From Mortierella sp. BCC40632 (taxonomy: Eukaryota > Mortierellomycota > Mortierellomycetes > Mortierellales > Mortierellaceae): DNA of 64,000 nucleotides. The notes under the pieces are model-generated. The model searched no databases and was not told the origin of the DNA. It saw only the letters and a program-made list of their open reading frames with translations. The stretch is from positions 1,470,501 through 1,534,500 of the forward strand of contig WAEK01000005.1 of assembly GCA_011634665.1 (NCBI GenBank), in the 5' to 3' direction. Below are positions 24,891 through 37,312 of the stretch, one piece after another; the stretch's first letter is position 1; every line of letters starts with the position of its first letter. Made by a program: the position numbers and the translations under genes.

Positions 24891-25492
24891 CCTTGCGTTC
24901 CATCTCGAGTGCTTGATGCATCTGATATGGACACGATCCACGCGCTGTCATGCTTGACATGGACAGGAGCAATGGGCAATAGAAGATAGCACTAGTAGAC
25001 TCATCTTTGACTGACATCCTCCTCCCTGTCCTTTGTGTATCATAGCAAATCGAATCTCTGCCCGTCAACATTCCCCGTGGACCTCGTCATTCACAGAGAG
25101 ATGGTCACCATGAAAGATCGCCTCGACTCGGATCATCGCTCCACCAACCATATCCACACCATAACTCACATCGTAAATCGAGCAGCCGACATCCTAGACA
25201 CAAGCGCCGTACCAATGGTGGCGGCATGGACCTTGGCAATGGCCTGTCCAAGTACAGCGAGCTGTTGGCTATGTCCTTGCCCCACTATGGCCCCGCGTCT
25301 ACCTCAGCCCTGGCCTTGGAGGCGAGCATGCCAGTCCGGCCTAACACAGGCACGGAAGACAATGATGAGCAGTTCCTGCGGATGGAGGCTAAGCTGACGA
25401 CATTGATTGCAGAAGGCAAACGGGCACTTAACAGCCGGATCCAGGACTGGGCTGGTACTAGTGCCGGCGAGGATTCTGACCGCGTCATGTAA
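23294..25492 (+). CDS. Ser/Pro/His-rich single-pass membrane protein, unknown
   Basis: Two exons, 23294-24856 and 25046-25492, joined in phase 0 across a 189-bp intron (GTAAGT donor, CATAG acceptor) with a poly(T) run just after the donor; 669 aa. Residues 1-440 are low complexity: Ser/Thr/Pro-rich, with a run of ten histidines (near 24214-24240) followed by a second His-rich patch, and acidic patches. A predicted transmembrane helix lies at about 457-482 (GAAVETVIFTGAVALSAYQL), preceded by basic KKRARSA. The C-terminal part has a basic His/Arg segment and then a better-conserved-looking end (GLSKYSELLAMSLP, QFLRMEAKLTTLIAEGKRAL). I recognise no family. The basic-before-helix pattern suggests an N-terminal cytosolic tail, as an inference. 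Confidence 0.82.
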
Positions 25493-26490
25493 TCTAGAGT
25501 ATCAAGATACTGGCCCCCCTGTCTGATCCTACAACCCCCTCATTTTCAGTTTTTTTTTTTTTTTTTTTTTTTTTTCTCCCCCATACCCCGCATTGTCACA
25601 TATTCATACCATATCTGGCTTTTTCGATATCTTTTTTTTTTTTTTTTTTTTTTTTTTTTCTTCAAGTCCTTTCATGTTTTCATGTTTTATTCTATATATC
25701 CATTTCACTTCTCTCCCCACTCCTGTTCACTCTCGTCTTATGACCTCACACCCATCCATTTCCGTCGAGCATACCAATACTGAAAAAAAAAAAAAAAAGT
25801 AGCCATCCAAAGAAGGATAAAAAAATAGTGTAATATAACTACCCAATAAAGCACACATCCATGGACGCATTGTAGGGAAGAAGGTGGTTTTGAATCAAGG
25901 CAGGGGAGCAAGTCAAACAAGTAACAAAAAAAAAAAAGATCCGTCCGGGATTACTGCTCTCCTGAACGAACTCTCCTTTTTTTTTTTTTTTTCCCTTCCC
26001 CTTACCCCCTCTTCCCAATCTTCACCCCCCCCCCCCCCCCTGGTCATGCTTATCTGTTGCAATTAGCCTTTCCTTTCCCTCGCCCAGCGGGTCTAAACGA
26101 AGTCTAAAAAAAAAAAAAAAAAAAAGAGGACCTGGATCTATAAACGTGAGCCGTATGTTCAACCTGGGCCATGCGTACATCCACGCATGCAGCTTGTTTT
26201 TTTTTTTGGCCCCTTTCTGCATGGGAATGGGATTGATACTTTCGGGATGCATGCCGATGCAGCAGCCGTCCAAGGAAGAGATTGAAGATGGGCGACGGGT
26301 GGTGATGGAAAGAAAGAAAAAAAAAGAAAGTTAGATAGAGAAAGAGAGAACCAGAGAGAGAGAGAGAAAGAGAAAGAGGTGGGACTGGTTGAACATGAGG
26401 AAAGTTGGCTGGATAGTAGGATTAGCAGTGAATCCAACTGGACAAATATCTATGTAAATCTATCCCATGATGTTGACGCGTCGCCAGTCT

Positions 26491-26533
<43 letters not shown>

Positions 26534-26884
26534 ATGGATATCTGATCATGAGGCCTATCGGGACAGTGGCAGGCAAAGGCAAAGGAGAGGGAAGGGGGAC
26601 AGTGCGTTCCAGTGCTGTGCGGGAAGGACGATGCTCGGGCGTTTATTTAGTTTCTAGCCTTTTTTTTTTTTTAAAAAAAAAAAAAAAGATGGGACAACAA
26701 GAGAGTGCATGGACATGTTCGTATCCAACACACTGGCATTTTTTTTTTTTTTTTTGGTACAGGCATAAAAGTGTGCCCCATCCATGCAATAATGTATGAC
26801 AAACCAATTGGTTTCCACTTTTTCTCTAGTCGGCCTCTGTGCTTCGCTCCTCTTGTCGTGCAGTCGTCTCTTGCATCCTTATCC

Positions 26885-26930
<46 letters not shown>

Positions 26931-28250
26931 CCCTGCGAAAATGCGCGCGCGATAAAATAACTCGGCAGAACAAGCATACAAAGTGAAGGCGTGTCCAAGG
27001 GCATGGAAAGCGTGGGGCTATCACTTTTTTTCTTCTTCTTCTTCTTTTTCTTCTTCCATTATGCATGGCGGCAATTGGAGTAAATGAGGGACCCAGAGTA
27101 CCCTTCTTTTCCTTTTGGCCCTTTTTTTTTTCTTCTTCTTCTGTCTGGGGGCTAGATTCGATCTCCTGCATTACTCCACCCTTTATTCATCCCTAATCAC
27201 CTTTCCCCTTCTCTAGGTTTCTCCTACTTGGTTTTGACCTCGGTCTCTCTCTCTCTTTTTTTTTTTCTTTTCATGCCTGCTATCGGTGAGCACGTAATAG
27301 CCACCGCGTCTGTGCTTATCAGCAGCCCTTTGTTCTTGACTGCCTTTTCTTTCTTTCTTTGGACAACGTCGTGCGCGCCGTGCACATGTCTCCGTTATTC
27401 ACACAGCAGATGCTTGGACTCTTTTTTTTTTTTTTGGCTTTGGCTTTCGGGGCAAGTGATGTCACCCAAATCACGGCTGAGGCATCTCGTTGTTTTTCAA
27501 TGCTACTCAATTGATTTCTTCTCTAGTCTCTTTTTTTTTTTTTTTTTTTTTGCTTCTATCCCTCTCCCGCGGAATACTTGGGCAAATAGTGCATAGTGGT
27601 TGCTCGTAAGCAAAGGGGAAAAAAAAAAAGGAATCATGTCGTGTCTGGTGGTAACACACGCCCTTTTTTTTTGTTGTTGTTGATGATGATGATGTTGTTG
27701 TGTTATTGTTGGTCGCTACTGTTGTTACTGTTGTGGTAAGTGTGGAGGACAAAAAAAAACAATAATAGTGTCATACCATCGGGGGCAATAAAGAAAGGAG
27801 GATGGCGGAGTCGATCCGTTCGGAAGGCGGTGCATTTATTTTTTTTTTTGCATTTGGACCACAAGGCGTACCTGATCCATTTTTTTTTTTTTTTTTTTTT
27901 TTTTTTCCCTTTTCCCCTATCTTCTTTCCACTATCTCTCACAAGATCAATTCAAACCGAAAGAAAGAAGGAAAAAAAAGGAAAGAGCTCTAGCCCACGGA
28001 TCGACAAAGCATGACTCTTACATCAGCCCTTTTGACACGAGGGGGGGAAAAAATGCATCCAAAGCCGAGCTGAAAGCGCAACGGAATGACGAATGGATGC
28101 ATCTTGGATAAGGATGGACGAGCTTTTTTTTTCTTTTCCCGTGATCCGACGCCTGGGATTGTATTAAGATGTACACCAAAAGCATAGTGGGAAAATCTAT
28201 CCCCACAGACCTTGGGTGAAATGAGAAAAAGGCCTAGCATAAGGGTTTGC
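25493..28250. other. Homopolymer-rich intergenic region
   Basis: No supported gene. T, A or C runs of 14-25 bases occur about every 150 bp (for example 25550-25575, 25632-25659, 26026-26040, 26106-26125, 27881-27906), with CT microsatellites at about 26496-26527 and 26888-26928. Open frames are short and lysine-, phenylalanine- or serine-string based. Confidence 0.5.
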
Positions 28251-29589
28251 CTGACTATTTAGGAGAAATGGAGTTCTACTTACTGAAAGAACTACTAGTC
28301 CTTGAATAATACCAAAAGGGCTATTATCTCCACAGGTGTAATGTCTCCACTGTTTTCAAAAACACTTGCTTGTGGCATCAAATAGTTCTAAACTCGTATC
28401 TCCGTCATTGCGATAGAGAGAGTGTACTTAGGTCGGAAAATAGAATACCAGGTAGAGCAAGACTATCACCATGTCACCATTCAGGGAGCCGCTTTGTCCT
28501 TGAGATTTGATCCGCCGATGTGCAACACTCTAGGTCACTGGCGTGAAGATATATTTGTTTAAACGACTCTTAATCGCATAGAAGATAAAAACTGTGGGGC
28601 GCTGTGTCTAGTACTAGATTCAGAATTGGAGGTGAGATGATCCCTTGTTTAATCGCCTACTATTCTCCGACATCTTTAAGCAGGCTACTTTCGAGGCCCA
28701 TTCTGGGCGCAAAGAGTCAACCTAAGACCTTACTTAGACAGTTGTCTCCCCCACCTCCGGCTCAATAACTATGTTTTCTTGTATTTGACTCTAGAAGGTA
28801 GAGTACGTATAGAAACACTCCTCGGCTTTGGTGGAAACTGCTAATATGGTGACCTGATAGCCTGACACTCAAGTCCATCTGAGCCCTACTGGAGCAGTTA
28901 GAAGCTTCGTAGAGACGGTTTGTTTGTCCTATAAAGAGTGACTCGGCCTCCATCAGTGTGGAGAGCGAATCAAGTAAAAGTCAACTTTGTCCTTGATGGA
29001 AATAAAACTTGTTCCAGTGAGCTGCGGTCTACATTGTAAATCGGTGCTGCTCAATAAACATGAGCGCATATGAGGTCTTCCTGTCTGAGTACAAGTTTTT
29101 TTTGGTTTGATTTATTGCAGTCGATGATCGTGTTACTCGCTGGCGTCATTGTGTCAGTGCCACATGTCGACCCTGTCGATCCAGATCTAAAGGCGAGGAT
29201 AGTAATTTATCTATTGGTGTATTCCGATTACTATTACCAACATCAGAAGAGGGTATTAGAGTCAACAGAAAAGACCAGGTGTCTTTCATGTGCTTCTGAG
29301 TCGGCAAGGGTTAGTAGAAAAGTAATAGACTCTTGTCCATATTTTGATAGTTTGACCCTAGTCATGAGCAAGTGAGAGGTGCCGGGTACAACAGAGTCTA
29401 TTAAGCGTAAATACGCGCTGTTAACTGAAACAAACTTCAATATCATTAGAAAAAATAGTTGTACCTGATATACGAGTAGTGCTTATGTAGTGTTTATTGA
29501 AAATGGCGACGACTTTTGTACCAATCTATGATCATCCTCTTGGCTTCGATCGTACCCAGCCTCACACTATCGCTTGCACTAATCACAAT
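28251..29589. other. Simple-repeat-free stretch with one unexplained frame
   Basis: In contrast to its flanks, this 1.3 kb has ordinary composition with few homopolymers, like the eroded gene at 16.9-19.0 kb. It may therefore be an old gene remnant. The longest plausible frame (29070-29375, plus, 101 codons) contains VPHVDPVDPDLKARIVIYLL and RCLSCASES, preceded by a TTGCAG acceptor-like site at about 29125. I recognise nothing in it. Confidence 0.35.
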
Positions 29590-31269
29590 CTGGTTTGCCA
29601 TCAGTTCACCTGGAACCCTTCTCTGCTCATCAGAGAAGAGAAAAGTATCACCAGGCTATGCAGGGTGTGCCTCGAGCAGGCTGCAAACCATGACACCCCG
29701 TTCTTGTTGGGTCTGCATCTTCTTCTTTACCCTCTAGAAGTGCCACCGCCAACATAGAACCCCCCAGGAGTCCAGAGTCTATTGATGTGTCCTCGGCCTC
29801 CCTCAACCAAAGACACCTCGCCAGACCCCCTGTGTGGACCGTCGTATTGCCCAGGTGCGAGTCTGAAGACTCTAGACAAGAAGCACCCAGCACAAAGTAA
29901 AGTGACCTTCGTCTCTCTCCATCCAGTCCAACCTCCACGGCCACTTTCCACATCCGAACGGGAGCCCGAGCTCGCTTGGGGAGCTCAAGGGAGGCGGGTG
30001 TGGACGACACCATCGACACCGGCCCTACGAATACGCTGGTCCGACCCAGGGCATCGTATCGTCCGTTCAGAGTGTACTCACAGGCGTGGATGTTGTCCCA
30101 TGTGGATAGAGAGGAAGAAGCCGGGGGGGAAGAAAAATAAAGTGTACTCCACCGAGTGGAAACTGAAAAGAGATTCCCAGGACAGTCGACACCCCCTGGG
30201 GTCGGTGTCCATGGGGGAAACACTGGCTGGTCATTCACACTCAGCTCTGACCACGCACCATACCAGATAAGGGGAACAAAGAGAACAAGAGGGAGGAGTG
30301 GAGGAGAGTGGCGGCGAGACTTCAAAGGAATAAGAATATAGTCGGAGGTCCGCCGTCTGCAGCCGGGAACCACGCGGCCATGAACGGTGGCGGAATATGT
30401 GAGCAGAAAGGGGGAAGGGGTCCTGTTCTCCTGGTCCTGCATCTCCATGTCCGAATGTCCGAATGTCCATGTCCCTGCTCATTCCTGGTCCTGGTCCTGG
30501 TCCCATGTCCTGGTCCTGGTCCACGTCCATGTTTTTTGTAGGGGTGAGGGGGGAAGGAAGGGGGTCTGACGAGAAGAGAAGAGAAGAAAGAGAGAAAGAA
30601 AGAGAGAAAAAAGTAAAAAGTAAAAAAGACGCGCCAAGACCGTGTGGCAAACAGTCAAGTGACCCTCTCAGATTTGGCTCGAATAAAAGAAAACCGACTT
30701 TGAAATAGTTGATGTGAGAATAGACGCCGGCTCTGGTGTCCATGAAAGCGGGTGCCGCAGCCCATCCACAGTCACCAGTGACTTTGTGGGTACCACTGGC
30801 GCCATATCCCGTTGGAACTTTTGTGGAAGCTCTTGCAAAGGCTCAGGCAGCGTTGCTGGGTGACTCAAGCGGCTCCAGCCAAAAAAAAAAAAAAAAAAAA
30901 GTAAGCATGCTAGCAAGCAACTAATCACACACACACGCGCGCGCGCGCTGGTACGAAGGCACACATTAGCCAGGTCGAACTACCTCAGTGCCATTACCTT
31001 GGTTCTTTGCCAAGGTCTGACATGAGCCAGAGCTACCACCCTCAATATAGACAACCTTCGATGTATTCAGGCAACCTATCCGCACATGGTTCAAGTGAGC
31101 GATCCAACCTGGCAAGCCAAAGCCATTCACGCGCCTACCTCTCGCTCTCCACTGTGAAGTATCCCAGCTACATTATACTCAGCCATACCCTTCGGGGATC
31201 GGCCATATTTTCCTTCATTCTTCTCTCTCTCCCAGGGTTCATCGGAACCCTCCCCTCTTGTGTAGATTA

Positions 31270-31309
<40 letters not shown>

Positions 31310-32412
31310 TCTGTCTACCTGTCTACCTGTCTGCCTGTCTGCCTACCTGTTTTTCTGCCTGTCTATCTGTCTGACTGTTTGATTTTATTGTGAGCGACCA
31401 TGTTCGCTCATGAGCAGGACTTACATTCAGAACCTCTGTCTGCCATCGTTGTACCCGCCGTTCTTCTCATGTCTGGGGCAGGTTGTGGGTAGTCGTCATG
31501 ATTGCTTGGAATATGTCTTTCATTCTCTGGTAGTGCAGAGCGAAGGAACGACAGAGCAAAGAGAGGAACAGAACGATGAGTGGGCGCGTGCTTCACCGAT
31601 TCAAATACATTGAATAGTCCCACGGTTGCTCTGTTCTCGCGAACAAACAAAGCTACCGTCCATCCACTATTCTGGAGACATGAGCTAACAGAGAACAGAG
31701 AAAAAGAGAACAGAAAACTAAGGACAGAGAGCAGAAAAGAAAAAAGCGGTCAGTGCGCAACGTCTGAAACCTACTAGAGCGGTGATCATGAGAACCCTCT
31801 CTAACCTGAACTGCCCTTCCCTCTCTCTCTCGGAGGACAGTCGGCAGTGGAGCGAGTAACGGGAGAGTAAGAGTGCGCAGCAGAAAAGACTAGCGCACAC
31901 TCACACATGTCAGAAGAGCATAATAGTCTGAATAGAATGAAGAGAAGACGGAGGAAGAACAAGTGACCATCCGAGGGACACAACAGAGTAGGGTGGTCAG
32001 ACCCCCACAGTGGAAAGAGAGGTGAGGACGCATGAATGGTCCCGACGTGTTGGACCAGATCGCACTCCAAACCGCACACAGTCAGTAGCGCTAACTTTTT
32101 CAGCCTTGGTCAAGATAACGCCATCCGATTGGTGTGTGCCTTGTGCAAGTACTTGCTGGTTTTTTTTTTTTTTTTTTCCCGAGCCAGAGCAGGAGCAGGA
32201 GTAGGAGTTCCTTTTCCGACAGGAGCGGCGGCTGTGCTGAATTGGTCCTCTCCAACTGGAGCAAGTCTCGGAATTCTGTCGCGTCGTGGCCCATCAGCTG
32301 GCGAATGGTCTTGGACTGTTCTATCGCTGTGCACTGTCTCTGCAAATGGTATTCTCTCAGCTCTGTGGCCCTTGTCCCTATCATACTCTCGAACAAAGTG
32401 TAGAGACCCAAG

Positions 32413-32480
<68 letters not shown>

Positions 32481-32830
32481 GGTACTTCCTCATCGAGATA
32501 TCGGAGACAAGTTGGTTTATTCAGAAAAGGGTCCTTTCTTTGTGGATGAGCTCGAGATGGGAAGGAAGGAGTAATACACCTTGGTCGTGCATTTGTGTAT
32601 GTGTGTGTGCATCTGGCTGTGCTACTGTAGTACACCATGCAGATCTCGAAATGTTTGTTAACAGTGTGGCAAAGAGTTTCGGCCAGAAGTCAGAGCAAGC
32701 GGCAGAGAGAGAGAGAGAGAGAGAGAGAGGAGGACAGATAGTAGGGTACCAGTGATAGTGAGAGAGAAGGATGGAGAAGGAGAAGAGCAGACCCGAGAGC
32801 AGCAACCTTGGCCCAGCAGACAAGGCGAGA

Positions 32831-32862
<32 letters not shown>

Positions 32863-33666
32863 CTCAAAGGGCCGGTCTGCAGTGTCTGGAGAATGGGTGT
32901 GAGGGGGTGCCACAGGCCCAGGGTACGGCCCAACCCGGTCCTCAGTCCTCTGCCTCTGGCCAGGGAAGGGCAAGCCTCTGCCGCCCTGTCTTTTTAATCC
33001 TCTCTCTCTCTCCATCCTTCTTCTCTTCTCTTCTTTTCTCCTCATCCCTCCGCCTCCCCACTCACCTTCCCCTACAGCTATTCATCGCTCCACCGACCAC
33101 TGCCAGCTCACGAGGCCACCCTTTCCTTGCCTCCACCTTGTTCCTCTTTCTCTTTTCTGTTCTCACTCTTGTTCATTTTCACAGAGCTGGTAGAAGTCTC
33201 TGGCAGCCACCTTTTGGTTCTGTTCTCTTCGTCGTCCCTTCGGTATGCTCTGGCCAAGGGATCCCGTTCTACTAACTCTTTGATCTTCACTCTCCATGTG
33301 GTGTTGGCCGCACTTTTTGGAGTTGGGAGGCTCCTTGGAGAAGCAGCAGACACCGCTGGGTTCAACTTGTTTGCCATTTTGTTCATCCGCACGGGGAGTG
33401 TGTTGAGGTCGAGACTCCCCCGAAAGCGACAGGAAAGTAAGTGCAACCTAGCTCGAGTGCTTTTGACTTTGTTTTTTCTCCTACCTTGCTCGACACCACA
33501 CCTTTCTGCCTCACCTTTTTTTTCCATCCAGCTTCTCTCTTCCCACCGCACCTCAATCTGGCTTCACTCTTCGGCTCGACCTTTGCTCGACCCTTTCCTC
33601 GACTTCAAATTCTTTTTGACACGCTTGAACACCTCTGGCCATCCTCTGACCAAGGACTTTTCCCAT

Positions 33667-33697
<31 letters not shown>

Positions 33698-35215
33698 CGT
33701 CACTTCACTTTGCCTTCTGTACAATCCTCCTTGTCCTCTTCCTCTCGCTCTCCCTCCTCTCACTTTCTCCAGGTCGCGACTGTACGGGACCTGCTCGTTT
33801 CTGTTCATTCTCACTTGGGTTTCGGTTGAGCAGGTGCCCGTAGGTCATTCAGCAACACTTGAGGTACCCCGTAAAATGGTCGCTGTGGAGGTGAGTTATC
33901 AGTAGCCTCCTGTTAAGTCAGCAGCACCCTCATGCCGGTCTGGTGAGTTCCCAGTAGCTGGGCCAATGTTGCTTTCCTGTTTAACCACAGGAAGGTCTCA
34001 TTAAAAGTGGAGGGCAGTACCGTTGGGTGCGAAGAGGAGTATTATGGGGATGTCTACGCGCCAGTTCTTTTCGTGTTGTTTTCCTTGCGAACGAGTAGCC
34101 ACTGTTAAGAAGCTCGTATGTTGGCCACAGCGGTGCTTTGGTGGTGAACAGCTGAGGAAGCAACACTGGTTCCTTTCGTTCTATTTCTTTCTCCCCTTTG
34201 GGTTTGTGTTGTTTGGGATGGGGTGGGGTGGGAAGGGTGTGTGTGTGTGTGTGTGCGAGTACGGGTAGAGATGGATGAAAGGCGCAACTGGGTGTCCTTT
34301 CATCCATTTGTTCGTTTTCTCTCTTTTTCTTTCTTTTTTCTTCTCCTTTCCCTTTGTCTGCTATAGGTTCTAGGTAGTGACCATGTTCAGCAAAAAGACT
34401 TTGGAGCTCGGCAAACTGGTAAGTCTGTCTGAATGTCTTGCAAATCAAGCTGTATCGGATCTCAATCAAACCACTACAGTGTAACTTCGCGAACACTTCA
34501 CAATCCAAGGCTCAGACCATCCACCATATTCCTTCTCTCTTCTCCCACCATTTTTTTTTATCTCCTCACTCGACCTTTTTTATCGGGCTTATCACACTCT
34601 CTTCGGTCTTCTCTAGCCTGAGCCAATGTTACCACTATACAGGAAGCCAGCGCATTGGGGAGGCTTTTTTTTTTTCTTTGGTGTGATTTTTTTTTACCTC
34701 CCCTTTCTCTAATGATGCAAGCTTGAAAGGCTGAAAAAAACCTGAGCCCTACTCTAGATGTAAATGTGTTCGCAAGAACCATTCATCAAGACCATAATGG
34801 TTGAGGAGCAGTTGGTGGATAGGTTAGCCTACGCACCCATGTCTGAAGGGAAAGGAAGGTGTTTTTGTTCTTCAGCATTTCTCTTCTGTATTTCTCTTTC
34901 TTCTTTTGTTGCGGCGACTTGAAGTAATCTCAACTAGGATATCCTCTCTGCATCTCCAAGTCAATAAACAAGCCTAGTTGTTATCTCATCATCGTGAAAA
35001 GTGAATTTGAATCCTACATTGACCATATCTTGGACAAGGACATTGTTTAAATGCCTCGGCCATGACACCACTTCTCGAGCCTATTTCAGGAACTTTGCGA
35101 AGGACTCTCTCAGACTAGCATCGTCTTCAGGGACAACTCTAGATCAATACACTTGTATCCGATCATCGACTACACAATCACTCTGCGAGACTGGATTCTT
35201 AACTACCGGCATTAC
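29590..35215 (+). repeat. Large repeat copy E3 (about 5.6 kb, plus orientation)
   Basis: Inverted copy of E2. Unit A is 29590-30900, ending in an A tract (30881-30900). The remainder follows the E2 order in mirror image: the tetranucleotide (GTCT) tract at 31310-31380, the block at 32220-32400, the block at 33280-33430 and the end block at 34960-35210. The two arms differ by many substitutions and indels, so the duplication is not recent. Its 5' flank lacks the CTCTCAC segment of the other copies. Near 34370-34420 a TATAG acceptor-like site, a short open segment starting MFSKKTLELGKL and a GTAAGT donor-like site resemble an exon, but no full gene can be built. Confidence 0.8.
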
Positions 35216-35610
35216 GAGTAGAACCCGAATCGGAGAGAATGATAGACAAGCTAATAAGGCAATGAAAAGAAAGGAAAATGCTAAGTAAATCTTTTTAATG
35301 GATAAAGTCTATGATATATGAAAGAGATGCGATGGGATTACAAAAACTCATGTATACCTCATTGTCGCGACTGAATAAATTACACAACCAAAAAAAAGCC
35401 TCCCCTCTTGTTTGTACACAGTTAACAAAGACCCCTAAGCAGTCGGACTCCCTTAGTCATATTCGTTGAGCTTGATTAGTTGGTCTTCAATGTTTGACTT
35501 AAAAGACGATGCCTCTAGCCAATATCCATGACTCTTATTCAGCAGTCCATGCTAATGCTTTGCCTTACTCATGCTTCACTCGTCCCCTTTATTTCTGCCT
35601 TTCGATTTGT
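35216..35610. other. Spacer between repeat copies E3 and E4
   Basis: About 400 bp of ordinary composition with no supported gene. It mirrors the 1.5-kb spacer between E1 and E2, but without a secreted-protein gene. Confidence 0.5.
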
Positions 35611-36680
35611 TTTCCTCTCACTTTGGTTTGCCATCAGTTCACCTGGAACCCTTCTCTGCTCATCAGAGAAGAGAAGAGTATCGCCAGGCTATGCAGGGTG
35701 TGCCTCGAGCAGGCTGCAAACCATGACACCCCGTTCTTGTTGGGTCTGCATCTTCTTCTTTACCCTCTAGAAGTGCCACCGCCAACATAGAACCCCCAAG
35801 GAGTCCGGAGTCTGTTGATGTGTCCTCGGCCTCCCTCAACCAAAGACACCTCGCCAGACCCCCTGTGTGGACCGTCGTATTGCCCAGGTGCGAGTCTGAA
35901 GACTCTAGACAAGAAGCACCCAGCACAAAGTAAAGTGACCTTCGTCTCTCTCCATCCAGTCCAACCTCCACGGCCACTTTCCACATCCGAACGGGAGCCC
36001 GAGCTCGCTTGGGGAGCTCAAGGGAGGCGGGTGTGGACGACACCATCGACACCGGCCCTACGAATACGCTGGTCCGACCCAGGGCATCGTATCGTCCGTT
36101 CAGAGTGTACTCACAGGTGTGGATGTTGTCCCATATGGATAGAGAGGAGGAAGCCGGGGGGAAAGAAAAATAAAGTGTAATCCACCGAGTGGAAACTGAA
36201 AGAGATTCCCAGGACAGTCGACACCCCCTGGGGTCGGTGTCCATGGGGGAAACACTGGCTGGTCATTCACACTCAGCTCTGACCACACACCATACCAGAT
36301 AAGGGGAACAAAGAGAACAAGAGGGAGGAGTGGAGGAGAGTGGTGGCGAGACTTTAAAGGAATGAGAATAATAGTCGATGGCTCGCCGTCTGCAGCCGGG
36401 AATCACGCGACCATGAACGATGACGGAATATGTGAGCAAAAGGGGGAGAGGGACCTGTATCTCCTGGACCTGCATCTCCTCCAAATGTCCATGTCCATGC
36501 CCATGCTCATTCCTGGTCCTGGTCCCATGTCCATGTTTTTTTTTGTAGGGGTGAGGAGGAAGGAAGGGGGTCTGAAGAGAAGAGAGGAGAAGAGAGAAGT
36601 GAGAGGAGAGTTAAAAAAAAAAAAAAAAAAAAAAAAAAGACGCGCCAAGATAGTGGCAATCAGTCAAGTGACCTGCCTCG
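35611..36680 (+). repeat. Large repeat copy E4 (unit A only, 3' truncated)
   Basis: Begins with TTGTTTTCCTCTCAC and matches unit A of E1, E2 and E3 in sequence. The CCAGGA minisatellite is contracted, and an extra A run (36613-36638) replaces part of the purine tract. Homology stops near GTCAAGTGACC (about 36676), before the block that ends unit A in the other copies, so E4 is truncated there. Confidence 0.8.
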
Positions 36681-36851
36681 GTAGTTCGAGTCCAAAATCA
36701 GGCTAGGAAGAACTTATGCTGGATACGACACTCATATTGCCGCCACGAGGATCGCCTCGATGATTTTAGCGAAGTCCTGCTAGATAAGACTAAACTTGAC
36801 TGATTTCTATTTGCATGAAAGCGACCGTAGAAGACTTCTGCTTCGCTCTTG

Positions 36852-36883
<32 letters not shown>

Positions 36884-37126
36884 GTCTCCTCACACCTTAG
36901 ACACAACCGTTTTCAGTGGTCTAACAATTGTGATTAAAAAAATAAAAAGAGAAGAGGAGTAAAAGTTGAACTTCATTTGCGAGTTGACTATCGGGACTTG
37001 ACAATTGAGGATGGATGTACTATGGAAAGACAATAGAGAGTGAGAGAGGTGATGGTGCAAAAAGGATAGTTTATAAAGGGCTGCGATAGCCCAAGGCACA
37101 AATCAAAGGCGACAAGAAGAGGAGAG

Positions 37127-37164
<38 letters not shown>

Positions 37165-37312
37165 AAGATAGAAAGAAACTTGGTAAACACGATATTTTTT
37201 TTGGTATTATATACAGAGTCTCTCGTGAAAGCTGCTGAACAAGCCTCTCGAGCAATAGATACACAGTTGAAAAAAAAAAAAAAAAAAAAGATTGAGCAAC
37301 TCAGTGGTCGCT
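36681..37312. other. Spacer with three long A runs
   Basis: Pure A runs lie at about 36852-36880, 37128-37162 and 37271-37289. No gene supported. It includes the probable 3' region of the minus-strand gene ending at 37313. Confidence 0.5.

Noticed and set aside
29070..29375. 101-codon frame as a gene
   Set aside because: Protein-like stretches, but no family, no clear promoter and no second exon found; reported only as spacer content.
36665..36690. GTTCGAGTCC, a tRNA B-box-like word
   Set aside because: No matching A box, cloverleaf or terminator at the right distance; it is at the truncated end of E4.
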